Positions 55,399 to 63,747 of a DNA stretch of 64,000 bases are shown piece by piece. Each line of letters begins with the position of its first letter. Positions within the stretch are counted from its first letter, which is position 1. This DNA comes from Tsukamurella paurometabola (GTDB lineage Bacteria > Actinomycetota > Actinomycetes > Mycobacteriales > Mycobacteriaceae): positions 3,752,850-3,816,849 of the forward strand of contig NZ_LR131273.1 in the NCBI RefSeq assembly GCF_900631615.1, written 5' to 3'. The position numbers and the translations under genes were made by a program. The notes beneath the pieces are model-generated. The model had not been told where the DNA came from and ran no database searches. It was given only the letters and a program-made list of their open reading frames with translations.

Positions 55399-56637
55399 TC
55401 AGTTCCAGGTGTCCTCGAGCATGCGCGGCTTGCACGCCTGGTAGGCGCCGAAACCGAGTACGACGAGGCAACCGAACAACATCAGGAACGGCGCGGTCCA
55501 CCCGTGGGTGGCCTCGTGCAGCAGCCCGAATCCGAGCGGTCCGGCGCACGCCGCCAGGTAACCCACGCCCTGCATGAACCCGGACAGTGAGGCGGAGCCC
55601 GCTCCCGTTCGGGTGCGCAGATTCACCAGCGTGAGGGCCATGGGGAACGTCGTCGGGCCCAGTCCCGCCGCGATCACCCAGACCCAGGTCAGCGTCATCG
55701 GGGCGAACAGCAGGCCGAGGAAGCCCACCACGAAGCAACCGAGGAAGACGATCACCAGCGGGAACGGGTTCTCCATCCGGGCGCAGAGTCCCGGGATCAC
55801 GAGTGTCGCGACGAATCCGACGCCCGAGAACAGCGCGACCATGTTGCCGCCGAGCGCCGCGCTGCCGCCCGCGTCGGAGAGGATCGTCGGGATCCAGGTG
55901 AACATGGCGTAGGTGTTCAGCGACGTCATGCCGAACATCGCGGCCGCGCCCCAGGCCAGGGGCGAGCGCCAGATGCGGCCCGTCGGTTCCGACGGTGCCT
56001 CCGCGGTCACGTCCTCCACGTCGTGGCCGCGTCGCGCGACGACGATGCCGAGCCACGGCAGGAATGCGGCGACGGGGATGATCGCCCAGATCGCGAGCGA
56101 GACGCGCCAGCCGTACGCGTCCGCGACCGGGACCGCGGTGAGCGCGGGCACCATGGTGCCGAGCTGGACGCACGTCAGGTACGCGGTGCTGAGGACGGCG
56201 ACGCTGTCCGAGAAGTACCGCTTGACCAGCGGCGGCAGCACGACGTTGCCGACGCCCATGCCGATCAGGGCCAGGCACGAGAAGGCCAGCAGGCCGAGCG
56301 TCCCACCCATCAGCGAGCGCACACCGATGCCGATCGCGGTCGCGGCGACGGCGAGAAGGGTCGTGCGCTCGAGGCCGATGCGCGTGGTCAGGAACGGCGT
56401 CACGATGCCCGCCGCGGCGAACATGGCGGTCGGCAGCATGCCGAAGACACCGATGATCGTCGCGCCGAAGTGCAGCTCCTCGCTGATCCGCGTGAGCAGC
56501 GGTGTCAGTGACGTGACCGCGGTGCGCAGTGTGAGTGCGAACAGGACGATCGCGAGCAGTACGAGCAGCCGCCCCTGCTTCACGGATCGCACCATGGTCT
56601 GATCGGCCTCCTGCGGCTCGGTCGCGATGCTGGTCAT
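55399..56637 (-). CDS. MFS transporter (CynX/NimT type)
   Basis: The 412-residue transporter has 12 helices and follows the CynX/NimT group: LFALTLRTAVTSLTPLLTRISEELHFGATIIGVFGMLPTAMFAAAG, LIGMGVGNVVLPPLVKRYF and LNTYAMFTWIPTILSDAGG. Members carry cyanate, nitroimidazole or similar small molecules. AAGGAGGGC lies before ATG 56637. A -10 TATGAT (minus reading of 56662-56667) overlaps the dyad TCATAGGATGA, and the divergent gene codes for a GntR regulator. Confidence 0.88.
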   Translation of the reverse strand: MTSIATEPQEADQTMVRSVKQGRLLVLLAIVLFALTLRTAVTSLTPLLTRISEELHFGATIIGVFGMLPTAMFAAAGIVTPFLTTRIGLERTTLLAVAATAIGIGVRSLMGGTLGLLAFSCLALIGMGVGNVVLPPLVKRYFSDSVAVLSTAYLTCVQLGTMVPALTAVPVADAYGWRVSLAIWAIIPVAAFLPWLGIVVARRGHDVEDVTAEAPSEPTGRIWRSPLAWGAAAMFGMTSLNTYAMFTWIPTILSDAGGSAALGGNMVALFSGVGFVATLVIPGLCARMENPFPLVIVFLGCFVVGFLGLLFAPMTLTWVWVIAAGLGPTTFPMALTLVNLRTRTGAGSASLSGFMQGVGYLAACAGPLGFGLLHEATHGWTAPFLMLFGCLVVLGFGAYQACKPRMLEDTWN

Positions 56638-56721
56638 TCGCCCTCCTTACAGTCGACCCAAATCATAGGATGAATGGATGTATGGCGGCAAGACGGTTTC
56701 CGGCCGGATAGGATGACTGTG

Positions 56722-57399
56722 ATGCAACCGGTACGTAGGCAGACCTTGATAGCGCAGGTCACAGAACAGCTCCGCGGAGAGATCGCCAGCGGGCGATGGC
56801 CCGTGGGCGGTCGTATACCCACCGAGACCGAACTCCGCGAGCTCACCGGTACCGCGCGCAACACGGTCCGCGAGGCCGTGCAGGCCCTCGTGCACGCCGG
56901 CATGCTCGAACGCCGTCAGGGGTCGGGCACCTACGTGCTCTCCGCATGCGCCACGTCCACACTGGGCGACTACTTCTCCGCCGCGCGCGATACCGATCTG
57001 CTCGAACTGCGCGAGGCGCTCGAGGTCACCGCGGCCGGTCTCGCCGCAGAGCGCCGCGACGACGACGACGTCACCGAACTCCGCCGGCTCCTGGAGGTCC
57101 GGAACCGATTGTGGTCGCCCGAACGGGTCGACCCCGGTGCGGAGAGGGAGGCCATCGCGGCCGATCTCGCGATGCACCGCGGCGTGGTGGCCGCCAGTCA
57201 CAACACGATATATCTCGAGTTCTACGACTCGCTGGTGCCGGTCCTGCAGGAGCATCTCCAGGAGTTCCCGGTGGGGTTCGCGACCTCGTACGAATGTGCA
57301 CATGTCGCCGTCATCGACGCCGTCGCGGCCGGCGATGCGCCCGCCGCACGTGCGGCCGCGCGCGAACTCCTCGCGGAGGTTCGTCTCCGCGAGCGCTGA
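56722..57399 (+). CDS. GntR-family regulator (FadR subfamily)
   Basis: The 225-residue protein has the winged helix QVTEQLRGEIASGRWPVGGRIPTETELRELTGTARNTVREAVQALVHAGMLERRQGSGTYV and an FCD domain with AIAADLAMHRGVVAASHNTIYLEFYDSL. It is divergent from the CynX/NimT transporter and probably controls it. ATG 56722 lies exactly 7 nt after TAGGAT (56709-56714). Starts at 56674 and 56713 are in frame, but the hexamer position favours 56722. Confidence 0.88.
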   Translation: MQPVRRQTLIAQVTEQLRGEIASGRWPVGGRIPTETELRELTGTARNTVREAVQALVHAGMLERRQGSGTYVLSACATSTLGDYFSAARDTDLLELREALEVTAAGLAAERRDDDDVTELRRLLEVRNRLWSPERVDPGAEREAIAADLAMHRGVVAASHNTIYLEFYDSLVPVLQEHLQEFPVGFATSYECAHVAVIDAVAAGDAPAARAAARELLAEVRLRER

Positions 57400-57402
57400 C
57401 CA

Positions 57403-57422
57403 ATACCCCTCTGGGGTATGAT
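57403..57422 (+). promoter_or_regulatory. CsoR/RicR-like copper operator over a -10 element
   Basis: ATACCCCTCTGGGGTAT (57403-57419) is a perfect 7-3-7 palindrome of the TACCC...GGGTA type bound by copper-sensing CsoR/RicR repressors. The -10 hexamer TATGAT (57417-57422) begins inside it and the GTG start lies 7 nt later, so a bound repressor would block the leaderless transcript. Confidence 0.78.
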
Positions 57423-57429
57423 TCGGCCC

Positions 57430-57846
57430 GTGCGGACGATGCGGAGCGGATGGACTGCGGCCACCATGGCCGTCCTCCTCGGGCTCGGCGTCCTCCTCAT
57501 GCACCTGGGCGTGCTGCCCATGGCGATGCCCACCGCGGCGGCCGGCGCGACCGCTCACCACAGCGCACCCCGCAGCGTCTCCGCCGCCGGAACCTCGCTC
57601 GAACAGGCCGATCACGGCACGTCCGCGCAGAAGCAGACCGTGGACGCCGTCCACGACCACGAGTCCCACGACTGCGCGGGCACGGTGGTCGTGCACAAGA
57701 CCGTGAGCGCGCCCTCGCTCGTCGCAGTACTCCCCTTCGCCGACGGTGCCCCCGACCCCACCCCGGTCACGCTCGCCGCACTCGCGCGCGGGCCGCCTCC
57801 ATGGACGGTGTTCGACCTCGCCCAACTCTGCGTACTCCGAGTCTGA
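57430..57846 (+). CDS. DUF6153-like His-rich membrane/secreted protein
   Basis: The 138-residue protein starts with a hydrophobic helix (MAVLLGLGVLLMHLGVLPMAM) and continues with His- and Asp-rich segments (AHHSAP, DHGTS, HDHESHDC) and a C-terminal FDLAQLCVLRV. This layout matches DUF6153, a family found beside copper-binding proteins in actinobacteria. The His/Cys residues suit metal binding outside the membrane. GTG 57430 is set by the promoter. DUF305 follows by 80 nt. Confidence 0.8.
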   Translation: MRTMRSGWTAATMAVLLGLGVLLMHLGVLPMAMPTAAAGATAHHSAPRSVSAAGTSLEQADHGTSAQKQTVDAVHDHESHDCAGTVVVHKTVSAPSLVAVLPFADGAPDPTPVTLAALARGPPPWTVFDLAQLCVLRV

Positions 57847-57926
57847 TCGACGCCCGCGCGCGGCCCGCGGCCGCGGCGCGCTGAGCCGACCCTTCAGACC
57901 GATACCCACCTCGCAGAGGAAGACCC

Positions 57927-58574
57927 ATGACCGTTTCACGTATCCGCATCGCCACCGCCCTGTCCGCCGTCGCCGCCGGTGCCGTGCTGCTCGGCGCGTG
58001 CACGTCCGGCGAGTCGTCCGAGACCGCCACATCCAGCGCGGCCACGTCCAGCGCGACCGCGACCGGCACGGCCGGCCACTCCGGTCACGGAACGGGCGCG
58101 GCACCGTCGAGTCGAGCCGTCACCGCACAGTTCAACGATGCCGACGTCGACTTCGCCACGATGATGTACCCGCACCACGCCCAGGCCGTCGAGATGGCGA
58201 AGCTCGTCGACGGTAAGGGGGCACGCCCCGAGGTCGTCGAGCTGGCCGCCGAGATCCAGGGCGCGCAGCAGCCCGAGATGGACGCGTTCACTCGCCTGCT
58301 CGCGCAGTGGGGCGCGCCGGCCCCCAGTGCGTCCATGGACCACGCCATGGACGGGATGATGACGCCCGCGCAGATGGACGAGCTCCGCTCGCTGCGGGGC
58401 GCTGCGTTCGACCGGGAATGGTTGACCATGATGATCGCCCACCACAGGGGTGCCATCACCATGGCGGACACCGAGCTGCAGAAGGGCGTGAACCCGGAGA
58501 ACCGGAAGATCGCCGAGCAGATCAAGAGCGGCCAGCAGGCGGAGATCGCCCGCATGGAGAAGCTCCTGGCGTAA
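57927..58574 (+). CDS. DUF305 lipoprotein (probable copper-binding)
   Basis: The 215-residue protein has a lipoprotein signal ending GAC (Cys at about 25), a Ser/Thr/Ala linker, HSGHGTG and a DUF305 domain repeated in helices with FATMMYPHHAQAVEMAKLV and WLTMMIAHHRGAITMADTELQ. The paired His and Met residues are typical of copper ligands. It is probably held on the outer face of the membrane. GAGGAAG lies in front of ATG 57927. A long terminator hairpin follows. Confidence 0.88.
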   Translation: MTVSRIRIATALSAVAAGAVLLGACTSGESSETATSSAATSSATATGTAGHSGHGTGAAPSSRAVTAQFNDADVDFATMMYPHHAQAVEMAKLVDGKGARPEVVELAAEIQGAQQPEMDAFTRLLAQWGAPAPSASMDHAMDGMMTPAQMDELRSLRGAAFDREWLTMMIAHHRGAITMADTELQKGVNPENRKIAEQIKSGQQAEIARMEKLLA

Positions 58575-58586
58575 CGCACTCGACGG

Positions 58587-58628
58587 GGCGTGGTCGCCGC
58601 TCAATCATCGCGGCGGCGACCACGCCCA
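58587..58628 (+). terminator. Hairpin terminator of the DUF305 gene
   Basis: A perfect 15-bp stem (58587-58601 with 58614-58628) closes a 12-nt loop. It begins 13 nt after the DUF305 stop and separates it from the PE-PPE esterase gene. Confidence 0.82.
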
Positions 58629-58748
58629 GCCCGCCGTCCGCCTGGGCGCCTCGCGGAAACGGGCGAAACGTCTCCGCTCGAACACTCTCCGGGCACAATC
58701 AGCAGCGCACCGACGACCCACGTCATTGCTTCGAGAAAGTGAGCAACG

Positions 58749-60155
58749 ATGACAGCGAGGCACGCCCTCCGCAAGCCCCGGCCGATTGCACTCGCTGCGG
58801 CGGGGACAGGACTCGCGGGTGTGCTCGCCCTCACCGGTGGCGGCGCGGATCTCCTGGCACGGGTCGCGGCGAAGACGATCATCGTCGTCGGCGGGGCGAA
58901 CGATCCGACCGGCAAGGACCAGTGGGCCCGGATCAGCCGCGACCACACCGGCCCCGCGCCGGTTCTCGTCCAGCACCCCGCCGTCTTCGGCATCGGCTTT
59001 CCCGGCTTCGCGCTCAGCAGCGACGGTGAGCACACCTACGCGCAGTCCAACGACATCGGCGCCACGGCGACCGTCGAGGCGCTGACCGCCGCGAAGCAGG
59101 ACCCGAACGAACAGGTCGTGGTCTACACGATCTCGCAGGGCGCCGACGTCGTGGGCCTCGCGGTCCTGCGCTACGGGAAGGACCACCCGCGGCCGTCCGA
59201 CGGGACCGCGGGCATCACCGTCATCGAACAGGGCAGCCCCAGCTTCATCCGTTCCGGCGCATGGAACCTGATTCCCGCGGGCATCCCCGGTCTGCACACC
59301 GGACCCGTCCGCAACGACGGAGCATCGGGCGCGACCGTGGTCAGCATCTGCGTCAAGGGCGACTTCGGCTGCGGAATGGGGATCAACCCCGTGATCGCGG
59401 CGTTCTACTTCCCGCCGGGCTTCCTGATGCACGGCACCGTGTACACGGCGGAGAACATCGGTCGCTACTCCCCGATCACCGGCGAGCCCTTCACCCCGGG
59501 ATCGACCCCGGAGACGCCCGTCGGTACCCGTTCCGAGACCCGCAACGGCGCCACCGTCACCGTCGAGACCTACGCGAACGGCACCGTCAAGCGGACCTGG
59601 GCGGAGGACGGCACGACGTGGGTGTCGATCGACACGGGCGAGAATCCGTGGGGCTGGATGCTCCGCCGCAACGGCATTCCCGTGCCGAGGGAGTTCGACC
59701 AGCTCCTGAACACCCTGATCCCGGTACCCGAGCCCGGTGACTCCGGCCTGATCCCCGGGGTGCCCGCCGCGCCGCCCGCGGATCCGATGCCCTCGCCCGC
59801 GCGCCACGGCACCGACCGGGAGGACGCGGTCAGCGTCGCCGACCTCGTCGCCCGCGACGGGCAGCGGTCCGTCGCGCCCGTCGTCGATTCGAGCACGCCG
59901 TCGCGGCAGGACGGGGATCCCGTCGAGTCCGCTTCGCCGGAGCAGTCCTCCGCCGACCGGACAGCTCCGACCGAGCCGTCGGCACCGACCGAGACGGCCG
60001 AGCCCCACGACGCGTCGCCCGCACCGTCACAGCCCGCCGCGGACGCGCAGTCGACGTCCCCGGCACCGGACGAGGCCGCAGCCCCCGCAGAGCGGATCAC
60101 GTCCTCGCAGGAGGCTGCCGCACCGGAGGCCGCCGAGCCCGCGGCCCAGCTCTGA
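58749..60155 (+). CDS. Secreted PE-PPE-domain esterase
   Basis: The 468-residue protein has an N-terminal signal (MTARHALRKPRPIALAAAGTGLAGVLAL), an alpha/beta-hydrolase domain of the PE-PPE type (about 40-260) with the nucleophile in VVYTISQGADVVGLAVL, EQGSPSFIRSGAW and later an Asp/His region, and a long Pro/Ser/Ala-rich tail (about 335-468) that could span or decorate the cell wall. PE-PPE domains in mycobacteria are esterases on envelope lipids. ATG 58749 has AAAGTGAG upstream. The tail is repetitive and low in structure. Confidence 0.85.
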   Translation: MTARHALRKPRPIALAAAGTGLAGVLALTGGGADLLARVAAKTIIVVGGANDPTGKDQWARISRDHTGPAPVLVQHPAVFGIGFPGFALSSDGEHTYAQSNDIGATATVEALTAAKQDPNEQVVVYTISQGADVVGLAVLRYGKDHPRPSDGTAGITVIEQGSPSFIRSGAWNLIPAGIPGLHTGPVRNDGASGATVVSICVKGDFGCGMGINPVIAAFYFPPGFLMHGTVYTAENIGRYSPITGEPFTPGSTPETPVGTRSETRNGATVTVETYANGTVKRTWAEDGTTWVSIDTGENPWGWMLRRNGIPVPREFDQLLNTLIPVPEPGDSGLIPGVPAAPPADPMPSPARHGTDREDAVSVADLVARDGQRSVAPVVDSSTPSRQDGDPVESASPEQSSADRTAPTEPSAPTETAEPHDASPAPSQPAADAQSTSPAPDEAAAPAERITSSQEAAAPEAAEPAAQL

Positions 60156-60168
60156 ACCTGCAAGCGGC

Positions 60169-61326
60169 CTAGCCGTAGACCTCGTCGTACAGCGCGACGA
60201 TCTCATCGGCGCCGGGCACGCACGGATTGTTGCCCGGTGAACCGGAGGCGAGCGCCTGCTCGGCCATCAGGGGCGCCAGCTCGACCCACCTCGCCCGGTC
60301 GATGCCGTACGCCCGGGGCGTGGGCACCGCGAGGTCGGAGCAGAGCTGCTCGATCGCGGCGACGAGCGCCTGCCCCAGCGCCTCGTCGGTCTCCCCCACC
60401 AGCCCGTACGCGCGGGCGCAGTCCGCGTAACGCGAGGGGGCCGACCCCACGGAGTACCGCATCACCGCGGGCAGCAGCATGGCGTTCGACAGGCCGTGCG
60501 CCACGTGGAAGTGGGCTCCGATGGGCCGGCTCATCCCGTGCACCAGTGCGACGGAGCTGTTGGAGAACGCGATCCCCGCCTGGGTCGCGGCGAGCATCAT
60601 CGCCTCGCGAGCTGGCCGGTCGGCGCCGTCGGCGTACACGGCGCGGATGTTCGCCGCTATGGTCGAGATCGCGGTGAGCGCGAAGCCGTCGGCGAACGGG
60701 TTGGCCTTGCGGCTCACGTACGCCTCGATGGCGTGCGTGAGCGCGTCCACCCCGGTGTCCGCGGTGAGGCGCGCGGGCATCGACAGCGTGAGCTCGTAAT
60801 CCACGATCGCCGCCACGGGCAAGAAGGCCGGCCCCGGGCAGAGCATCTTCTCGTCACTCGCGCTGTCGGTGATGATGCTGAACTGGGTGGCCTCGCTGCC
60901 GCTGCCGGCGGTCGTCGGGATCGCGATCACCGGAAGCGCGGGCCCGACGGTGACCGTCGGCGCCTTGTAATCCCGCATGGCGCCCCCGCCCGCGGCGAGC
61001 ACCGCGAGCGCCTTGGCGGTGTCCAGGGGGCTGCCGCCGCCCAGGCCGATCACGCAGTCCGCGCTGTGCTCGCGGACCACGGCGAGACCGGGGCCGAGCG
61101 AGTCCGTCGTCGGGTCGGGCACCGTCCCGTCGAAGACGGAGACCTCACACCCCGCGCCGGTCAACGCCGCCACGAGGCGCGCGACGGTGCCCTGCGCGGA
61201 GAGGAAGGCATCCGTGACGACCACGGGCCGCGAGAACCCGAGGTCCTTGACCAGGCGACCGGAGTCGGCGAGCGCCCCGCCTCCGACCGTGAGCCGACGG
61301 GGAAGTCCTATCTGCGCTGCAGTCAT
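60169..61326 (-). CDS. Iron-containing alcohol dehydrogenase
   Basis: The 385-residue protein is a group III alcohol dehydrogenase. NAD-binding GLGGGSPLDTAKALAVLA and the metal-site stretch DTGVDALTHAIEAYVS, with HGMSRPIGAHFHVAHGLSNAMLLP holding the iron-binding histidines, are conserved. It oxidises or makes a small alcohol, substrate unknown. ATG 61326 lies 6 nt after TACGTT (minus reading of 61333-61338). Its promoter is back to back with that of the VIT1-type gene. Confidence 0.93.
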   Translation of the reverse strand: MTAAQIGLPRRLTVGGGALADSGRLVKDLGFSRPVVVTDAFLSAQGTVARLVAALTGAGCEVSVFDGTVPDPTTDSLGPGLAVVREHSADCVIGLGGGSPLDTAKALAVLAAGGGAMRDYKAPTVTVGPALPVIAIPTTAGSGSEATQFSIITDSASDEKMLCPGPAFLPVAAIVDYELTLSMPARLTADTGVDALTHAIEAYVSRKANPFADGFALTAISTIAANIRAVYADGADRPAREAMMLAATQAGIAFSNSSVALVHGMSRPIGAHFHVAHGLSNAMLLPAVMRYSVGSAPSRYADCARAYGLVGETDEALGQALVAAIEQLCSDLAVPTPRAYGIDRARWVELAPLMAEQALASGSPGNNPCVPGADEIVALYDEVYG

Positions 61327-61353
61327 GTGACGAACGTACCTAGACTTCTCCGC

Positions 61354-62076
61354 ATGGCTGAGCAGATCGGTGAAGGCACACACGAATTCGAGCCGCACCA
61401 CGCCGCGGTCGGGGACCGTCTCAACTGGTTGCGCGCCGGCGTCCTCGGTGCGAACGACGGGCTCATCTCCACCGCGGGCATCGTCATCGGCGTGGCCGCC
61501 GCGACGGGCGAGTCCTCGGCGATCCTCACCGCGGGCATCGCAGGCCTCACCGCGGGCGCCGTGTCGATGGCGCTCGGCGAGTACGTCTCGGTGAGCACCC
61601 AGCGCGACACCGAGGTGGCGCTCATCGCCAAGGAGAAGGCCGAACTCACCGAGATGCCCGACGACGAGTTCGCCGAGCTCGAGCAGATCTACCGGCGGAA
61701 GGGCCTCTCCCCCGACACGGCGCGTCGCGTCGCCGAGGAGCTCACCGCGAACGACCCGCTGCAGGCGCACCTCGACGCCGAGCTCGGCATCGACGAGGAG
61801 AACCTCACCAGCCCGGTCGCGGCCGCCCTGTCGTCGGCCGTCTCGTTCAGCATCGGAGCGGCCATTCCGATCCTCGCCTCGCTGATCGAGGCGCAGCGGA
61901 TCCTCGCGATCGTCGTCGCCGTACTGGTGGGCCTCGCGCTCACCGGCTTCGTCTCGGCGCGGCTCGGTGGGGCCGAGGTCCGGCGCGCGACCGCCCGCGT
62001 CGTGCTCGGCGGCCTCATCGCGATGGCCGTCACCTACGCCGTGGGTAAGCTCCTCGGCACCACCGGAATCGCCTGA
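61354..62076 (+). CDS. VIT1/CCC1-type iron/manganese transporter
   Basis: The 240-residue protein has five helices and the VIT signature RLNWLRAGVLGANDGLISTAGIVIGVAAATG, TAGAVSMALGEYVSVSTQRDTEVALI and a charged metal-sensing loop (about 85-145) rich in Glu. It should export or sequester Fe(II) or Mn(II). ATG 61354 lies exactly 7 nt after TAGACT (61341-61346). It starts 28 nt from the divergent iron alcohol dehydrogenase gene. Gamma carbonic anhydrase follows by 9 nt. Confidence 0.92.
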   Translation: MAEQIGEGTHEFEPHHAAVGDRLNWLRAGVLGANDGLISTAGIVIGVAAATGESSAILTAGIAGLTAGAVSMALGEYVSVSTQRDTEVALIAKEKAELTEMPDDEFAELEQIYRRKGLSPDTARRVAEELTANDPLQAHLDAELGIDEENLTSPVAAALSSAVSFSIGAAIPILASLIEAQRILAIVVAVLVGLALTGFVSARLGGAEVRRATARVVLGGLIAMAVTYAVGKLLGTTGIA

Positions 62077-62085
62077 GGAGACACC

Positions 62086-62604
62086 GTGATCGCACGATTC
62101 GCAGACAAGACGCCCCGCGTCGCCGAAACGGCCTGGGTGGCCGAGACGGCCACCGTGGTGGGCGACGTCGAACTCGGACCGGGCGTCGGCGTCTTCTACA
62201 GCGCCGTGGTGCGGGGCGACACGACGCCGATCGTGATCGGCGAGAACAGCAACGTCCAGGACGGTGTGGCGATGCACGCCGACCCGGGCTTCCCACTGAC
62301 CGTCGGCGCGCGGGTGTCCATCGGCCACAATGCGGTCGTGCACGGCTGCACCGTCGGCGACGACGTGCTGATCGGCATGGGCGCGGTCGTGCTCAACGGC
62401 GCGGTGATCGGCGCCGGCAGCCTGATCGCGGCGAACGCGCTCGTTCCTCAGGGCATGGAGGTGCCGCCCGGGTCGATGGTCGCGGGCGTGCCCGCGAAGG
62501 TGCGACGCGAGCTGTCCGACGAGGAGCGCGCCGGCATCACGGCGAACGCCGCGGGCTACCAGTTCCTCACGCAGGCCCACTCGACGCAGACCGGCCCGGC
62601 GTAG
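62086..62604 (+). CDS. Gamma carbonic anhydrase family protein
   Basis: The 172-residue protein forms a left-handed beta-helix of hexapeptide repeats: PRVAETAWVAETATVVGDVELGPGVGVFYSAVVRGD, QDGVAMHADP and SIGHNAVVHGCTVGDDVLIGMGAVVLNGAVIG. Two or three histidines needed for the trimer metal site are kept. Similar proteins hydrate CO2 or act as acyltransferase relatives (PaaY-like). GAGGAG lies before GTG 62086, inside the end of the transporter gene. Confidence 0.9.
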   Translation: MIARFADKTPRVAETAWVAETATVVGDVELGPGVGVFYSAVVRGDTTPIVIGENSNVQDGVAMHADPGFPLTVGARVSIGHNAVVHGCTVGDDVLIGMGAVVLNGAVIGAGSLIAANALVPQGMEVPPGSMVAGVPAKVRRELSDEERAGITANAAGYQFLTQAHSTQTGPA

Positions 62605-62613
62605 GCCTCCGAG

Positions 62614-62640
62614 TCCGGGGCGCAGGGCCGGGGCCCCGGA
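62614..62640. terminator. Hairpin between convergent genes
   Basis: TCCGGGGC (62614-62621) and GCCCCGGA (62633-62640) form an 8-bp stem with an 11-nt loop. It lies just after the gamma carbonic anhydrase stop and before the convergent DUF2231 gene, so it may end both. Confidence 0.6.
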
Positions 62641-62650
62641 GCGCGCGCAC

Positions 62651-63136
62651 TCAGAGCCCGGACCACACCATCGTCGCGCCGGAGTGCCCGGCGGCGATCA
62701 CGCCCCAGATGCACGCGGCCGCGGCCACCGTCGACACCACCCCCAGCACGACGGTCCCCGCGCGACCGGACAGCACCGTCGCCCCGGAGGCGCGCGAGGC
62801 GACGACGGGGCTGGACCCGGCCCACACCAGGACCGCCACGACGAGCAACCCCAGCGACCACAGGAAGGTCGCGGTCCCCTGGGTGGAATGGCCGGCGATC
62901 TGCTCGCGCATCCCCTCCATCGACGGGCGCTGCTCCAGCTTCTCGCCGGATTCCTTCGCCAGGTAGCACGCCACCGCCGCGACCAGCGCGAACACGGGGA
63001 GTCCTGCGCCCAGCCGGGTACGCGCGGCGGGCCACCACGCGGCGAGCACGAGGGCGAACGCCGCCAGCGGCAACAGCACCACCGCGGCGTGGACCAACAG
63101 CGGATGACTCGGAATTCCCGCGATCTCGGTGAGCAC
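62651..63136 (-). CDS. DUF2231 membrane protein
   Basis: The 161-residue protein has four hydrophobic helices and the DUF2231 start IPSHPLLVHAAVVLLPLAAFALVLAAWWP, with KESGEKLEQRPSMEGMREQIAGHSTQGTATFLWSLG. The conserved His residues suggest heme or metal contact but the function is unknown. GTG 63136 is used. It is divergent from the Rieske gene, and the intervening space is very short. Confidence 0.85.
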   Translation of the reverse strand: MLTEIAGIPSHPLLVHAAVVLLPLAAFALVLAAWWPAARTRLGAGLPVFALVAAVACYLAKESGEKLEQRPSMEGMREQIAGHSTQGTATFLWSLGLLVVAVLVWAGSSPVVASRASGATVLSGRAGTVVLGVVSTVAAAACIWGVIAAGHSGATMVWSGL

Positions 63137-63153
63137 GCATCAATGCTGGCAGA

Positions 63154-63627
63154 GTGGACCCCGTGACGCAGACAACTCAGCCAAGCTTCTGCCCCACGCG
63201 GCGCGCGGTCCTCGCGGCCCTTCCCGGTATCGCGATCCTGCCCGTCGCGGTGGCCTGTGGAACGACCTCGAAGTCCGACGACACCGCGTCGGGGTCCACC
63301 CCCGCCGACGGCTCCAGCGGTGGATCGGCGCCGGGCAGAGGCGCCCGGGTCCCCGTGGCCCAGGTACCCGTCGGGAGCGCCGTGGTGATCGCAGGCCCGA
63401 AGCCCTACGTGGTGGCCCAGCCCACCGACGGCACGTTCGTGGCCTTCGACGCCGCCTGCACCCACCAGGGCGCGACCGTGTCGGCCCAGGACGGGCTCAC
63501 CCTCGAGTGCCCCGCCCACGGGAGCAGGTTCAACGGAGGTACCGGCGCGGTCGAGAAGGGGCCCGCCAAGGCGGCCCTGGCCTCGGCCCCGGTGCGCCGT
63601 GACGGGGAGGAACTCGTCGTCGGCTGA
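63154..63627 (+). CDS. Rieske [2Fe-2S] lipoprotein
   Basis: The protein (157 residues from GTG 63154, 154 from GTG 63163) has an RR-containing signal (PTRRAVLAALPGIAILPVAVAC), probably Tat-dependent and lipid-modified at the Cys. The C-terminal Rieske domain has the two cluster motifs CTHQGATV and CPAHGSRFNGG, each giving a Cys and a His. It carries electrons outside the membrane; the partner is unknown. It lacks membrane helices, so it is not a bc1 subunit. Confidence 0.88.
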   Translation: MDPVTQTTQPSFCPTRRAVLAALPGIAILPVAVACGTTSKSDDTASGSTPADGSSGGSAPGRGARVPVAQVPVGSAVVIAGPKPYVVAQPTDGTFVAFDAACTHQGATVSAQDGLTLECPAHGSRFNGGTGAVEKGPAKAALASAPVRRDGEELVVG

Positions 63628-63747
63628 CGGCGAGTGATAGACATGGACCCGAAAGCTACCGCGTTGTAGCATGACAGGAACGTTATTGAACGGGTCTCAG
63701 TAGGCAGCCTCTGCCGGGACCTTCACCACATCAACGAGGAGGCTCCC

